Source: JAABQG01 sp963726365 (GTDB lineage Bacteria > Pseudomonadota > Gammaproteobacteria > Burkholderiales > Burkholderiaceae_C). Taken from it: a stretch of DNA of 64,000 nt. This document shows, one piece after another, positions 9,964 to 17,424 of the stretch; position 1 is the first letter of the stretch, and each line of letters opens with the position of its first letter. Location of the stretch: assembly GCA_963726365.1 (NCBI GenBank), contig CAVSCI010000007.1, positions 180,473 through 244,472 on the forward strand, read 5' to 3'. The position numbers were made by a program, and so were the translations under genes. The notes under the pieces were generated by a model. The model was not told the origin of the DNA. It made no database searches and saw only the letters and a program-made list of their open reading frames with translations.

Positions 9964-10617
9964 ATGCCACCCCATTTTTCCACCACGAAACCCGCCTTGG
10001 ACACCCTGATTGCCGCCGCCGACAGCGCCCTGCGCACGCTGTTTGTGCCACCCCACGCGTCGCGCCCCTGCCCCACCCTGCCCGGTGAGGCCAGCAGCCT
10101 GAGCCCTGCGCAGGCCCGTGAGGCGGGCGCGCTGATGCGGGTCAACCATGTCGGCGAGATCTGTGCACAGGCGCTGTATGCCTCGCAGGCCCTGGCCACG
10201 CGCAACCCCGTGCTGCGCGCTCATTTCGAAGCGGCCGCGAGCGAGGAAACCGACCACCTGGCCTGGACCCAGGCCCGGCTGGACGAACTTGGCGCTCGAC
10301 GCTCGCTGCTCAATCCGCTCTGGTACGCCGGCGCTTTCGGCATCGGGCTTCTGGCGGGCAAACTGGGCGGAGACCGCCTGAGCCTGGGTTTCGTGGTGGA
10401 GACCGAGCGCCAGGTCGAGGCCCACCTGGCCAGCCACATGGACCGCCTGCCCGCAGGCGACCACGCCTCTCGCGCCATCGTGGCGCAAATGCGCGACGAC
10501 GAAGCCCGCCACGCCGACGAAGCCCTGGCCGCGGGCGCCATGGGCTTGCCCGGTCCGGTCCGGCAGCTGATGCGCGCCGCGGCGAAGGTGATGACCGCCA
10601 CCGCGCACCGGCTTTGA
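9964..10617 (+). CDS. coq7: Coq7-type demethoxyubiquinone monooxygenase
   Basis: This is a di-iron carboxylate enzyme hydroxylating the ubiquinone precursor 2-polyprenyl-3-methyl-6-methoxy-1,4-benzoquinone at the inner membrane. It is 217 residues, normal for bacterial Coq7. Iron-ligand motifs are visible on four helices: NHVGEICAQALY (Glu65), SEETDHLAW (Glu95, His98), VETERQVEAHL, and DDEARHADEA near residues 178-187. It stands alone, divergent from the porin and convergent with the OsmC gene. Together with the nitrate reductase it supports an organism that uses ubiquinone as respiratory quinone. Confidence 0.95.
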   Translation: MPPHFSTTKPALDTLIAAADSALRTLFVPPHASRPCPTLPGEASSLSPAQAREAGALMRVNHVGEICAQALYASQALATRNPVLRAHFEAAASEETDHLAWTQARLDELGARRSLLNPLWYAGAFGIGLLAGKLGGDRLSLGFVVETERQVEAHLASHMDRLPAGDHASRAIVAQMRDDEARHADEALAAGAMGLPGPVRQLMRAAAKVMTATAHRL

Positions 10618-10679
10618 GCCGGGCGCCACCCATGCGGCGCGGGCAAAGCGCGTTCGATCACCAGGAAACTCCCGAATCA

Positions 10680-10691
10680 ATAGCGAGCTAT
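10680..10691. repeat. Short palindromic repeat ATAGC-GA-GCTAT
   Basis: This AT-rich island lies in the convergent gap between coq7 and the OsmC gene. The same ATAGC/GCTAT core recurs at 24362-24371 inside gspF and at 50371-50382 after the Lrp gene. Confidence 0.5.
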
Positions 10692-10719
10692 GTCCATTTG
10701 ACGCTGGACAAAGGGCGAT

Positions 10720-11169
10720 TCAGGCTTCAATCAAGTCAAAACCGGTGGTGATGGCAGCCGTCTTGCCGAGCATGATGCTGGCCGAGCAGTATTTTTCGTG
10801 GCTCATGGCGATGGCGCGCTCGACGGCCGCTGCCGGAATACCCTTGCCGGTCACGGTGAACTGCATGTGGATCCTGGTGAACACCTTCGGGTCCACGTCG
10901 GCCCGCTCACTGGTGAGCCTGACACTGCAGCCGCGCACGTCATGGCGGCCGCGTTTGAGGATCAGCACCACGTCGTAGGCCGTGCAGCCACCGGTGCCGG
11001 CCAGCACGGCTTCCATGGGGCGTGGCGCCAGGTTCTGTCCGCCATTTTCCGGCTTGGCCGAGTCGGGCGCCCCGTCCATGGCCAGGATGTGGCCGCTACC
11101 GGTTTCGGCCACAAAACCCATGCCCGAGCGCGTGCCGCTTGCGCCCGTCCAGCTGACTGTGCATTCCAT
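10720..11169 (-). CDS. OsmC family protein (YhfA-like)
   Basis: This 149-residue protein has the OsmC/Ohr fold. The two family cysteines are present, Cys62 in GTGGCTAYDV and Cys128 in SHEKYCSASIML. It resembles the YhfA/OsmC branch (AVLAGTGGCTAYDVVLILKR) more than Ohr, so a thiol-peroxidase role is plausible but not certain. The ATG at 11169 is preceded by GGGAG at a suitable distance. It is monocistronic; the upstream gap contains the putative small RNA on the other strand. Confidence 0.88.
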   Translation of the reverse strand: MECTVSWTGASGTRSGMGFVAETGSGHILAMDGAPDSAKPENGGQNLAPRPMEAVLAGTGGCTAYDVVLILKRGRHDVRGCSVRLTSERADVDPKVFTRIHMQFTVTGKGIPAAAVERAIAMSHEKYCSASIMLGKTAAITTGFDLIEA

Positions 11170-11289
11170 CGCCTGACTCCCTCTGTGTGGTTCAAAAACA
11201 CCTGACCTGGGAAAGTTCGGCCCCGTAGGCCCACTTTGTCGCAAGTTGAGACACATCACCCTGGTGCGTTGCAGCAAATTATCGCTACA

Positions 11290-11390
11290 CTGAAGCCTTG
11301 CAAGGCAAAATCCTTGCGCTGATTGTCTCCTCCACCCCTCCGAAAAAGGTGGATTGGCCCCGGACCGCAAGGTTCGGGGCTTTTTTCTTG
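11290..11390 (+). ncRNA. Candidate small RNA or ilvA leader with anti-Shine-Dalgarno motifs and intrinsic terminator
   Basis: This region contains three consecutive hairpins and no gene. The first is the palindrome GCCTTGCAAGGC (11295-11306). A CTCCTCC run follows (11327-11333). The second hairpin, TCCACC/GGTGGA (11331-11353), carries CCTCC in its loop. The third is an intrinsic terminator. A possible -10 (TACACT, 11286-11291) would start a transcript near 11298. CCTCC is complementary to ribosome-binding sites. The element is either a free-standing small RNA, possibly related to the beta-proteobacterial toxic small RNA family known from Rfam, or an attenuating leader of ilvA. Confidence 0.5.
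11357..11386 (+). terminator. Strong intrinsic terminator 32 nt upstream of ilvA
   Basis: GCCCCGGACC-GCAA-GGTTCGGGGC forms a 10-bp stem (one G-U pair) with a GCAA tetraloop, directly followed by TTTTTT. No plus-strand protein gene lies upstream for 700 nt, so it must end either a small RNA or an attenuated ilvA leader. Confidence 0.9.
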
Positions 11391-11418
11391 CCCCTATCAT
11401 TGCGGCCGAGGGAAATCC

Positions 11419-13005
11419 ATGAAGACCGCACCATCCAAAGCCCCCAAGCCTCTCAAGCCCGCCGACTACCTGAAGAAAATCCTGACTGCCCGCGTCTACG
11501 ACGTGGCGGTCGAGTCCGCGCTGGAGCCGGCCAAAAACCTGAGCCGCCGCCTGCACAACCGGGTGTTGCTCAAGCGCGAGGATCAGCAAGCGGTGTTCAG
11601 CTTCAAGCTGCGCGGCGCCTACAACAAGATGGCGCACCTGCCACCGGAGCAACTGGCCAAAGGGGTGATCTGCGCCTCGGCCGGCAACCATGCCCAGGGC
11701 GTGGCCCTTGGCGCACACAAGCTGGGTTGCCGCGCGGTGATCGTGATGCCCACCACCACGCCCCATCTGAAGGTTGACGCGGTCAGGGCCCTGGGCGGTG
11801 AAGTGGTGCTGTTTGGCGACAGCTATTCCGACGCCTACACCCATGCGGTGGCGCTTGAAAAGAAGGAAGGCCTGACTTTCGTCCACCCCTTCGACGACCC
11901 TGATGTGATCGCCGGCCAGGGCACCATCGCCATGGAAATGTTGCGCCAGGTGCAGACGCTGGGCGGGCATGGCGGCGCGCAGCTCGATGCGGTGTTCGTG
12001 GCCATCGGTGGCGGCGGACTGGTGTCGGGCGTGGCCAACTACATCAAGGCGGTGGACCCGCGCATCCGCGTCATCGGCGTGCAGATGAACGACTCGGATG
12101 CCATGATCCAGTCGGTTGCCGCGAAAAAGCGCGTGACACTCTCCGATGTGGGCCTGTTTTCAGACGGCACCGCGGTCAAGCTGGTGGGCGAGGAAACCTT
12201 TCGCATTGCACGCGGCCTGGTGGACGAATTCATGACCGTGGACACCGATGCCGTGTGCGCCGCGATCAAGGACATCTTTGTCGACACCCGCAGCATCGTG
12301 GAGCCTGCGGGGGCGCTGGCGGTGGCGGCCATCAAGCAGTACGTCGCGTTGCACAAGACCCGGGGCGAAACCTATGCGGCCATCCTGTGCGGCGCCAACA
12401 TGAACTTCGACCGCCTGCGCTTTGTCGCCGAGCGCGCCGAGGTGGGCGAAGAGCGCGAGGCCCTGCTGGCGGTGACGATTCCCGAGGAGCGCGGCAGCTT
12501 CCGGCGCTTTTGCGAACTCATCGGCACGCTGCCCGGCGGGCCGCGCAATGTGACCGAATTCAACTACCGGATCAGTGACGCAGCCAAGGCGCACGTCTTC
12601 GTCGGCCTGACCACGCAGGGCAAGGGCGAGAGCGCCAGGATCGCCGCCAATTTCACCCGCCATGGCTTCGACGCGCTGGACCTCACGCACGACGACCTGG
12701 CCCAGGAACACATCCGCCACATGGTCGGCGGCCACTCGGCGCTGGCACAGGACGAGCGGCTGATGCGCTTCGTCTTTCCGGAGCGGCCAGGCGCACTGAT
12801 GAAGTTCCTGAGCCTGATGCGTCCGGGATGGAACATCAGCCTGTTTCACTATCGCAACCAGGGTGCCGACTACGGCCGCATTCTGGTGGGTCTGCAGGTG
12901 CCCAAGGCCGATGACAAGGCCTTTACCGGGTTTCTCGAGACGCTGGGCTACCCCTACGTGGAAGAAACCCGCAATCCGGTGTACCGCATGTTTCTGCAGC
13001 GCTGA
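11419..13005 (+). CDS. ilvA: Threonine ammonia-lyase, biosynthetic
   Basis: This PLP enzyme deaminates threonine to 2-oxobutanoate, the first step of isoleucine synthesis. It has 528 residues. The PLP lysine is Lys63 in SFKLRGAYNKM, and the phosphate-binding glycine loop is AIGGGGLVSG. Two ACT regulatory domains follow (about residues 345-430 and 440-528), which in this family bind isoleucine and valine. The length and double ACT domain separate it from the catabolic TdcB form. The ATG at 11419 has GAGGG upstream; an in-frame extension to 11323 would run through the terminator and is rejected. Confidence 0.95.
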   Translation: MKTAPSKAPKPLKPADYLKKILTARVYDVAVESALEPAKNLSRRLHNRVLLKREDQQAVFSFKLRGAYNKMAHLPPEQLAKGVICASAGNHAQGVALGAHKLGCRAVIVMPTTTPHLKVDAVRALGGEVVLFGDSYSDAYTHAVALEKKEGLTFVHPFDDPDVIAGQGTIAMEMLRQVQTLGGHGGAQLDAVFVAIGGGGLVSGVANYIKAVDPRIRVIGVQMNDSDAMIQSVAAKKRVTLSDVGLFSDGTAVKLVGEETFRIARGLVDEFMTVDTDAVCAAIKDIFVDTRSIVEPAGALAVAAIKQYVALHKTRGETYAAILCGANMNFDRLRFVAERAEVGEEREALLAVTIPEERGSFRRFCELIGTLPGGPRNVTEFNYRISDAAKAHVFVGLTTQGKGESARIAANFTRHGFDALDLTHDDLAQEHIRHMVGGHSALAQDERLMRFVFPERPGALMKFLSLMRPGWNISLFHYRNQGADYGRILVGLQVPKADDKAFTGFLETLGYPYVEETRNPVYRMFLQR

Positions 13006-13071
13006 CGCCGGGACTTTGCCCTGATTCATCTGGATACAACACTGCGAAAACCATCCACTAGAATCCGCCAC

Positions 13072-13836
13072 ATGTCCCTATTCAGCTGGCTCAAAAACAC
13101 GCCGCAAACGCCACGCGGCCGCGCCGGCAGCGCTCAGAATCCGGCCAACCTGAAGGCCGGCGCAGCCCAGACGACGCAGGAGGCGGTGGAGGCCGCTGAA
13201 CGCCGAAAGGACGACCGCTCGCGGATGCGCGAACTGCTTTACAACGTGGTGCGCGAGACCATGGTTCGCGTTGGCGTGCTCTCCAGCAGCTTCAAGTTCA
13301 AGGTGCTTGCCACGGACTCGAAAGGCCGGAAATTCATCGTGATGATGGATCTGTCCAGTGACTTCGGCGGCGAGATCTCGAAGTTGGCGGAGATCGAGGC
13401 GATGATCCGTCAATCGGCCAGCAACCGCTACAGCATCGTCGTCTCGTCGGTCTACTGGCGCGCCGAAGATCCTGCGGTGACGCGCAAAACCGGCGACGTC
13501 CACGCTGGGGAGATTTACCGGGCCACGCTGCCGGCTGCATCCGCCGGGGCCGCCGCCACGCCGATGCCCGCAGTGGCAAAGGCACGGATTGAACCGGTTC
13601 TGGCTCACGAAGTCGTGGCCCTGAAACAGGCGCTGGGCAGTGCCGCCGCAAAGACTGCAGCGCCGGCAGGCGCGGGCAACAGGGCGCAAAAGGCGCCCAT
13701 CATGCTGACCGGCTATGAAAACACCGAGATCATCGAGTCCGAATTTCCTGCACACGAAATAGCCGAAACCGAAATCCTCGATGACGAGCCGCGGGAACCG
13801 GCGCTGGGTCCGACGCAGTACGGCGAATTGCGCTGA
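13072..13836 (+). CDS. Conserved hypothetical protein, cytoplasmic
   Basis: This 254-residue protein has no recognised catalytic motif. Residues 1-45 are basic and low in complexity. Residues 50-145 look like a compact alpha/beta domain (RMRELLYNVVRETMVRVGVL, then FKFKVLATDSKGRKFIVMMD). The C-terminal half is Ala-rich and acidic. It has no signal peptide or membrane span. A TAGAAT -10-like element lies about 12 nt before the ATG. It sits between ilvA and the secretion locus, and I recall it only as a hypothetical gene of Burkholderiales. Confidence 0.7.
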   Translation: MSLFSWLKNTPQTPRGRAGSAQNPANLKAGAAQTTQEAVEAAERRKDDRSRMRELLYNVVRETMVRVGVLSSSFKFKVLATDSKGRKFIVMMDLSSDFGGEISKLAEIEAMIRQSASNRYSIVVSSVYWRAEDPAVTRKTGDVHAGEIYRATLPAASAGAAATPMPAVAKARIEPVLAHEVVALKQALGSAAAKTAAPAGAGNRAQKAPIMLTGYENTEIIESEFPAHEIAETEILDDEPREPALGPTQYGELR

Positions 13837-13889
13837 GTTCCATCGTGCGGTTCCCGATGCCGCTCCGTAGCCGGCGACCGGCCAGCAAC

Positions 13890-14345
13890 TTATTTCTTGA
13901 GTGGCGGCAGTTCGAGCACCAAGGTCGTCTCAGCCTCGGCGCCAGGTCCCAGCCGGGCCTTGCGCGGCTCGACAGCCTGCAGCACGAAGCCCTCGTCAAT
14001 CTTGCTGCCCACCCGGTAGGGTCTGCCAGGCTTGCCGTCGACGGCAATCAGGGCGGCGCCCTGGCTGGATCGATCCGCAACGACACCCAGGAGTACGAAG
14101 CGACTGGCCACGCCCGGCGCCGGCGCGACGGCGGCGGCCACCGGCGATGCCCCCAGCAGACGCCCGACGGCAGCCGGGTCGACCGCGGCCTCGGCGGCAA
14201 GCGTGACGGGCGGCGGCACCATCACGGCCGGCTTCAACGGACCCGCCAGCCGCAAAGCCCACCAGGTGGCACTTGCCGCGGCCAGGAACCAGATCGCCAG
14301 CGTGCCTGCACGGGGCCACCACCTGTTTTGCAAGTTTGTCAGCAT
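13890..14345 (-). CDS. gspC: Type II secretion system protein C, N-terminal type
   Basis: GspC links the outer-membrane secretin to the inner-membrane platform. This 151-residue protein has a short cytoplasmic N-terminus, one membrane anchor (residues about 13-33, LAIWFLAAASATWWAL) and a periplasmic homology region (FVLLGVVADRSSQGAALIAV, GSKIDEGFVLQAV), which in other systems binds GspD. It lacks the C-terminal PDZ domain of the longer Pseudomonas/Klebsiella forms. It is encoded on the strand opposite to all other gsp genes, with its start 47 nt from that of gspG. Confidence 0.88.
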   Translation of the reverse strand: MLTNLQNRWWPRAGTLAIWFLAAASATWWALRLAGPLKPAVMVPPPVTLAAEAAVDPAAVGRLLGASPVAAAVAPAPGVASRFVLLGVVADRSSQGAALIAVDGKPGRPYRVGSKIDEGFVLQAVEPRKARLGPGAEAETTLVLELPPLKK

Positions 14346-14392
14346 TGAATGATTATGATTGAAGAGAACTTCCGGTAAACAGGCCCCGCCCC

Positions 14393-14848
14393 ATGACCCA
14401 TCGCACCCCAATTTTCAGCCGCAGCAACCCAGCCCGCCTCGTCGCGCGAGGCTTCACCCTCATCGAACTGATGGTGGTGCTGGTCATCATCGGCGTCCTC
14501 GCGGCACTGATCGTCCCCAACGTCCTGGACCGCGCCGACGATGCCCGGGCCACGGCGGCTCGCACCGACGTCACCAATGTGATGCAGGCGCTCAAGCTGT
14601 ACAAGCTCGACAACCAGCGCTTCCCCACCGCCGAGCAGGGCCTGCAGGCCTTGGTGGCAAAGCCCACGGTCAGCCCGGTTCCGTCCAACTGGAAGCCCTA
14701 TCTGGAAAAACTTCCCAACGACCCATGGGGGCGCCCCTACCAGTACCTCAACCCCGGCGTGAAAGGCGAGATTGACGTAATGTCGTTCGGCGCCGACGGG
14801 CAGGCCGGTGGCGAGGGCAAGGATGCGGACATTGGCAGTTGGCAGTAA
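14393..14848 (+). CDS. gspG: Type II secretion system major pseudopilin
   Basis: GspG forms the pseudopilus that pushes substrates through the secretin. It has 151 residues. The prepilin peptidase site is RG|FTLIELMVVLVIIGVLAALI (Gly20 at -1, Phe21 at +1, Glu25 at +5). The C-terminal half has the calcium-site style segment YLNPGVKGEIDVMSFGADGQ and ends DADIGSWQ. It is the first gene of the gspGHIJKLMNDEF run. The stop codon TAA is followed within 3 nt by a palindromic repeat. Confidence 0.97.
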   Translation: MTHRTPIFSRSNPARLVARGFTLIELMVVLVIIGVLAALIVPNVLDRADDARATAARTDVTNVMQALKLYKLDNQRFPTAEQGLQALVAKPTVSPVPSNWKPYLEKLPNDPWGRPYQYLNPGVKGEIDVMSFGADGQAGGEGKDADIGSWQ

Positions 14849-15380
14849 GCAGGCCCCCACGCTTGCCACTTCGTGTGCGGCGCTTCCCCCCGAGGGGGCG
14901 CGTCTTGCTTGGGGCGGCCCTGCGCTGCGCCGTCCGGTCGCCGCGCGGGCAACTTCGTCAGCGAAGGGCTTCACCCTGCTGGAGTTGCTGGTGGTGGTGG
15001 CGATCATCGCCATTGGCACCGCCGGTGTGAGCCTTGCACTGCGGGATGCCACGTCCAGCACACTGGAGCGCGAAGCGCAAAGGCTGGCCGCGCTGCTGGA
15101 GTCGGGCCGCGCCCAGTCCAGAGCCATGGGGGTTCCCGTGCAATGGCGCGTGACGTCCGAAGGTTTTGCGTTCGAAGGCGTGCCCGACAATTCACTTCCC
15201 ACCCGGTGGCTGAGTCCCGACACTGCCGCGCGCGCCGGAAACCCGTTGCAGCTGGGCCCGGAACCGATGATCGACCCGCAGGTCGTGATCCTGACCAGCG
15301 CCAGCGAGCCCGACCGTGTCCTGCGCGTCGCCACGGACGGACTGCGCCCCTTTTCAGTCCAGACCGGGGAAACGCCGTGA
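14823..15380 (+). CDS. gspH: Type II secretion system minor pseudopilin H
   Basis: This minor pseudopilin has the prepilin motif KG|FTLLELLVVVAIIAIGTAG. With the ATG at 14823 (overlapping gspG by 26 nt) the protein has 185 residues and the cleavage site falls after residue 49, far longer than the usual 5-10-residue leader. Residues 10-35 or so are encoded by the palindromic repeat at 14852-14920. A non-ATG start nearer to the cleavage site is possible. The downstream pseudopilin fold (GRAQSRAMGVPVQW) is normal. The stop overlaps the GTG of gspI. Confidence 0.88.
   Translation: MRTLAVGSKQAPTLATSCAALPPEGARLAWGGPALRRPVAARATSSAKGFTLLELLVVVAIIAIGTAGVSLALRDATSSTLEREAQRLAALLESGRAQSRAMGVPVQWRVTSEGFAFEGVPDNSLPTRWLSPDTAARAGNPLQLGPEPMIDPQVVILTSASEPDRVLRVATDGLRPFSVQTGETP
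14852..14920. repeat. Palindromic intergenic repeat, copy 1
   Basis: This ~69-bp element starts 3 nt after the gspG stop. It matches the element at 24881-24950 with only about three differences. Its core is CCCCCCGAGGGGG, and its ends (GGCCCCCACGC and GCTTGGGGCGGCC) form an imperfect inverted repeat, so it can fold into a long hairpin. It also codes for part of the gspH leader. Confidence 0.85.
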
Positions 15381-15742
15381 GCTCCGCCCGTCCGGCTGGC
15401 GGGTTCACATTGATCGAGGTGCTGGTGGCGCTGGGCATCGTCGCGATCGCGCTTACCGCCGGCCTGAAGGCGACCACGGCACTGACGTACAACGCCATGC
15501 GCCAGTCCGATATTCTGCTGGCCCACATCTGCGCTGAAAACGAGCTGATCAAGGCACGGCTTTCACGACAGATGCCGGGGGTCGGTGACAGCAGCCAGAC
15601 CTGCGAGCAGGCCGGTCGCAACTTCTCGGTCAACGTCTCGGTTCGCCCCACGCCAAACCCGTCCTTCCGACGGGTCGATGCCCTGGTCAGCGACGGCGAC
15701 CTGCCGGTCCTCAATCTGACGACCGTCATCGGCCGTTATTGA
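15377..15742 (+). CDS. gspI: Type II secretion system minor pseudopilin I
   Basis: This 121-residue minor pseudopilin has the cleavage site GG|FTLIEVLVALGIVAIAL (Glu14 at +5). The start is GTG at 15377, overlapping the gspH stop (GTGA), which places the cleavage nine residues in, as expected. The downstream sequence AMRQSDILLAHICAENELI is typical of GspI. It is thought to nucleate the pseudopilus tip with GspJ and GspK. Confidence 0.92.
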   Translation: MSSARPAGGFTLIEVLVALGIVAIALTAGLKATTALTYNAMRQSDILLAHICAENELIKARLSRQMPGVGDSSQTCEQAGRNFSVNVSVRPTPNPSFRRVDALVSDGDLPVLNLTTVIGRY

Positions 15743-15770
15743 CGGTGTGCCCGGGACGTGAATTGATGCC

Positions 15771-16430
15771 ATGCGCCTGAACCCACTTCACAGCCGCGGC
15801 TTCACCCTGATCGAATTGCTCGTGGCGATCGCGGTCATGGCATTGATGGCGATCCTGAGCTGGCGCGGTCTTGATGGCATGAGCCGCGCCCAGACGCAGA
15901 CCCAGGCGCGCGCCGATGAAGTCCTGGTCTTGCAGGCCGGGCTGGGGCAATGGAGGGCCGACCTGGACGCGATGGCGGAAAGCCCCCAGATCAGCAGCCT
16001 GGATTGGGACGGCCGCGTGCTGCGCATCACACGGCGCGGCAGCACGCGGGTGGACGAGGGGCTCAGGGTCGTGGCCTGGACCCGCCGTACCGGCGCGGGC
16101 AGCACCTGGTTGCGCTGGCAGTCGCCGGCACTGACCACCCTGGGTGACTGGCAGTCCAGCTGGTCCCAGGCGGAGCGCTGGGCACAGAACCCGGGAGACG
16201 AGGACAAGAAGCGCGAGGTGTCGATCGTCCCGCTGGACGACTGGCAACTGTTCTACTTCCGCGGCGGCGCCTGGAGCAACCCGCTGTCCAGCGACGGACC
16301 GACCGCAGCGGCGAAGACTGCCATTCCGGAGGGTGTGCGCATCGTCTTGACCCTTTCGCCAGGGCAGGCCTTGAGCGGCCGGCTCACGCTCGACTGGATA
16401 CGCCCCTCCGTCGGAGGTGGCAAGTCATGA
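15771..16430 (+). CDS. gspJ: Type II secretion system minor pseudopilin J
   Basis: This 219-residue minor pseudopilin has the cleavage site RG|FTLIELLVAIAVMALMAILSW (Glu15 at +5) and the family motif WRGLDGM. The C-terminal part (VRIVLTLSPGQALSGRLTLDW) matches the GspJ fold. It starts 28 nt after gspI and overlaps gspK by 4 nt (ATGA). Confidence 0.93.
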   Translation: MRLNPLHSRGFTLIELLVAIAVMALMAILSWRGLDGMSRAQTQTQARADEVLVLQAGLGQWRADLDAMAESPQISSLDWDGRVLRITRRGSTRVDEGLRVVAWTRRTGAGSTWLRWQSPALTTLGDWQSSWSQAERWAQNPGDEDKKREVSIVPLDDWQLFYFRGGAWSNPLSSDGPTAAAKTAIPEGVRIVLTLSPGQALSGRLTLDWIRPSVGGGKS

Positions 16431-17380
16431 CGCGCCAGAAGGGCGCGGCCCTGCTGGCCGCCATGCTCACCGTGACCCTGGTGGCGACGATGGCCGCCGC
16501 TGCCCTGTGGCAGCAATGGCGAAGCGTCGAGGTAGAGGCCGCCGAGCGCTCGCGTGTGCAATCGACGTGGCTCCTGACGGGGGCGCTTGACTGGGCCCGC
16601 CTGATCCTGCGGGAGGATGCGCGCAGTGGCGGCGCCGACCATCTTGCGGAACCCTGGGCGGTCCCGCTGCAGGAGGCTCGGCTGGCCACGTTCCTGTCGA
16701 TGGATGTCAGCAACGCGGATGCTGACCGCGATGCCTTCCTCTCAGGCCAGATTTCCGACCTGCAGGCGCGCATGAATGTCATGAACCTGATTGACGAGGA
16801 CAAGATTTCAGTGCCCGGCAAGCTGGCCTTTGGCAGGCTCTTTGAACAGCTCGGTTTGCCACCCGAGCAAGTCAACGTCCTGGCGGACCAGTTGCTTGCG
16901 GCCAAAAAGGGGGCCAGGAGCGACGGCACCGGGAACCCCCAGGCCCCGTTGATGCCGCAAAGGATCGAGCAGCTGGTCTGGCTGGGCCTGCCTGCGGCTT
17001 CCCTGAGCGCGCTCAAGCCCTACATCACCTTGCTGCCCGAGCGCACGCAGATCAACCTCAATACGGCCAGCGCCGAGGTCCTGCAGGCCAGCGTGACAGG
17101 ACTCGACCCGGCCGAAGCGAAGCGCCTGGTGGCCGCGCGCGAAACGGCCCACTTTTCGACGATTGCCGACGCCGGCCAGCGCTCTGCAGCGGTCAGGGAG
17201 GCGTCCAGTAGCGGCCAGCTTTCAGTGAGTTCAAGGTTTTTCGAGGTGCGTGGCCGGATTCGCCTGGACCAGGCGGTTGTCGAGGAGCGCTCGGTGGTCC
17301 AGCGTGATGGCCTGAATGTGCGCACGCTCTGGCGTGATCACGACACAACGCCCGCGCCCGCCGCTACACCGCCAGGCTGA
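16427..17380 (+). CDS. gspK: Type II secretion system minor pseudopilin K
   Basis: GspK is the large minor pseudopilin capping the pseudopilus, here 317 residues. The N-terminus QKGAALLAAMLTVTLVATMA has the prepilin glycine but no Glu at +5, as is normal for GspK. The helix-hairpin-helix-like region INLNTASAEVLQASVTGLDP (residues about 206-225) is diagnostic. It is coupled to gspJ by a 4-nt overlap. Confidence 0.94.
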   Translation: MTRQKGAALLAAMLTVTLVATMAAAALWQQWRSVEVEAAERSRVQSTWLLTGALDWARLILREDARSGGADHLAEPWAVPLQEARLATFLSMDVSNADADRDAFLSGQISDLQARMNVMNLIDEDKISVPGKLAFGRLFEQLGLPPEQVNVLADQLLAAKKGARSDGTGNPQAPLMPQRIEQLVWLGLPAASLSALKPYITLLPERTQINLNTASAEVLQASVTGLDPAEAKRLVAARETAHFSTIADAGQRSAAVREASSSGQLSVSSRFFEVRGRIRLDQAVVEERSVVQRDGLNVRTLWRDHDTTPAPAATPPG

Positions 17381-17424
17381 ACCGCAGGCGCGGCGCACCT
17401 CTCTACAATGCGCGCTACACCCCC

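Noticed and set aside
11323..11418. N-terminal extension of IlvA from 11323
   Set aside because: It would run through the intrinsic terminator hairpin; the ATG at 11419 has a ribosome site and matches the family N-terminus.
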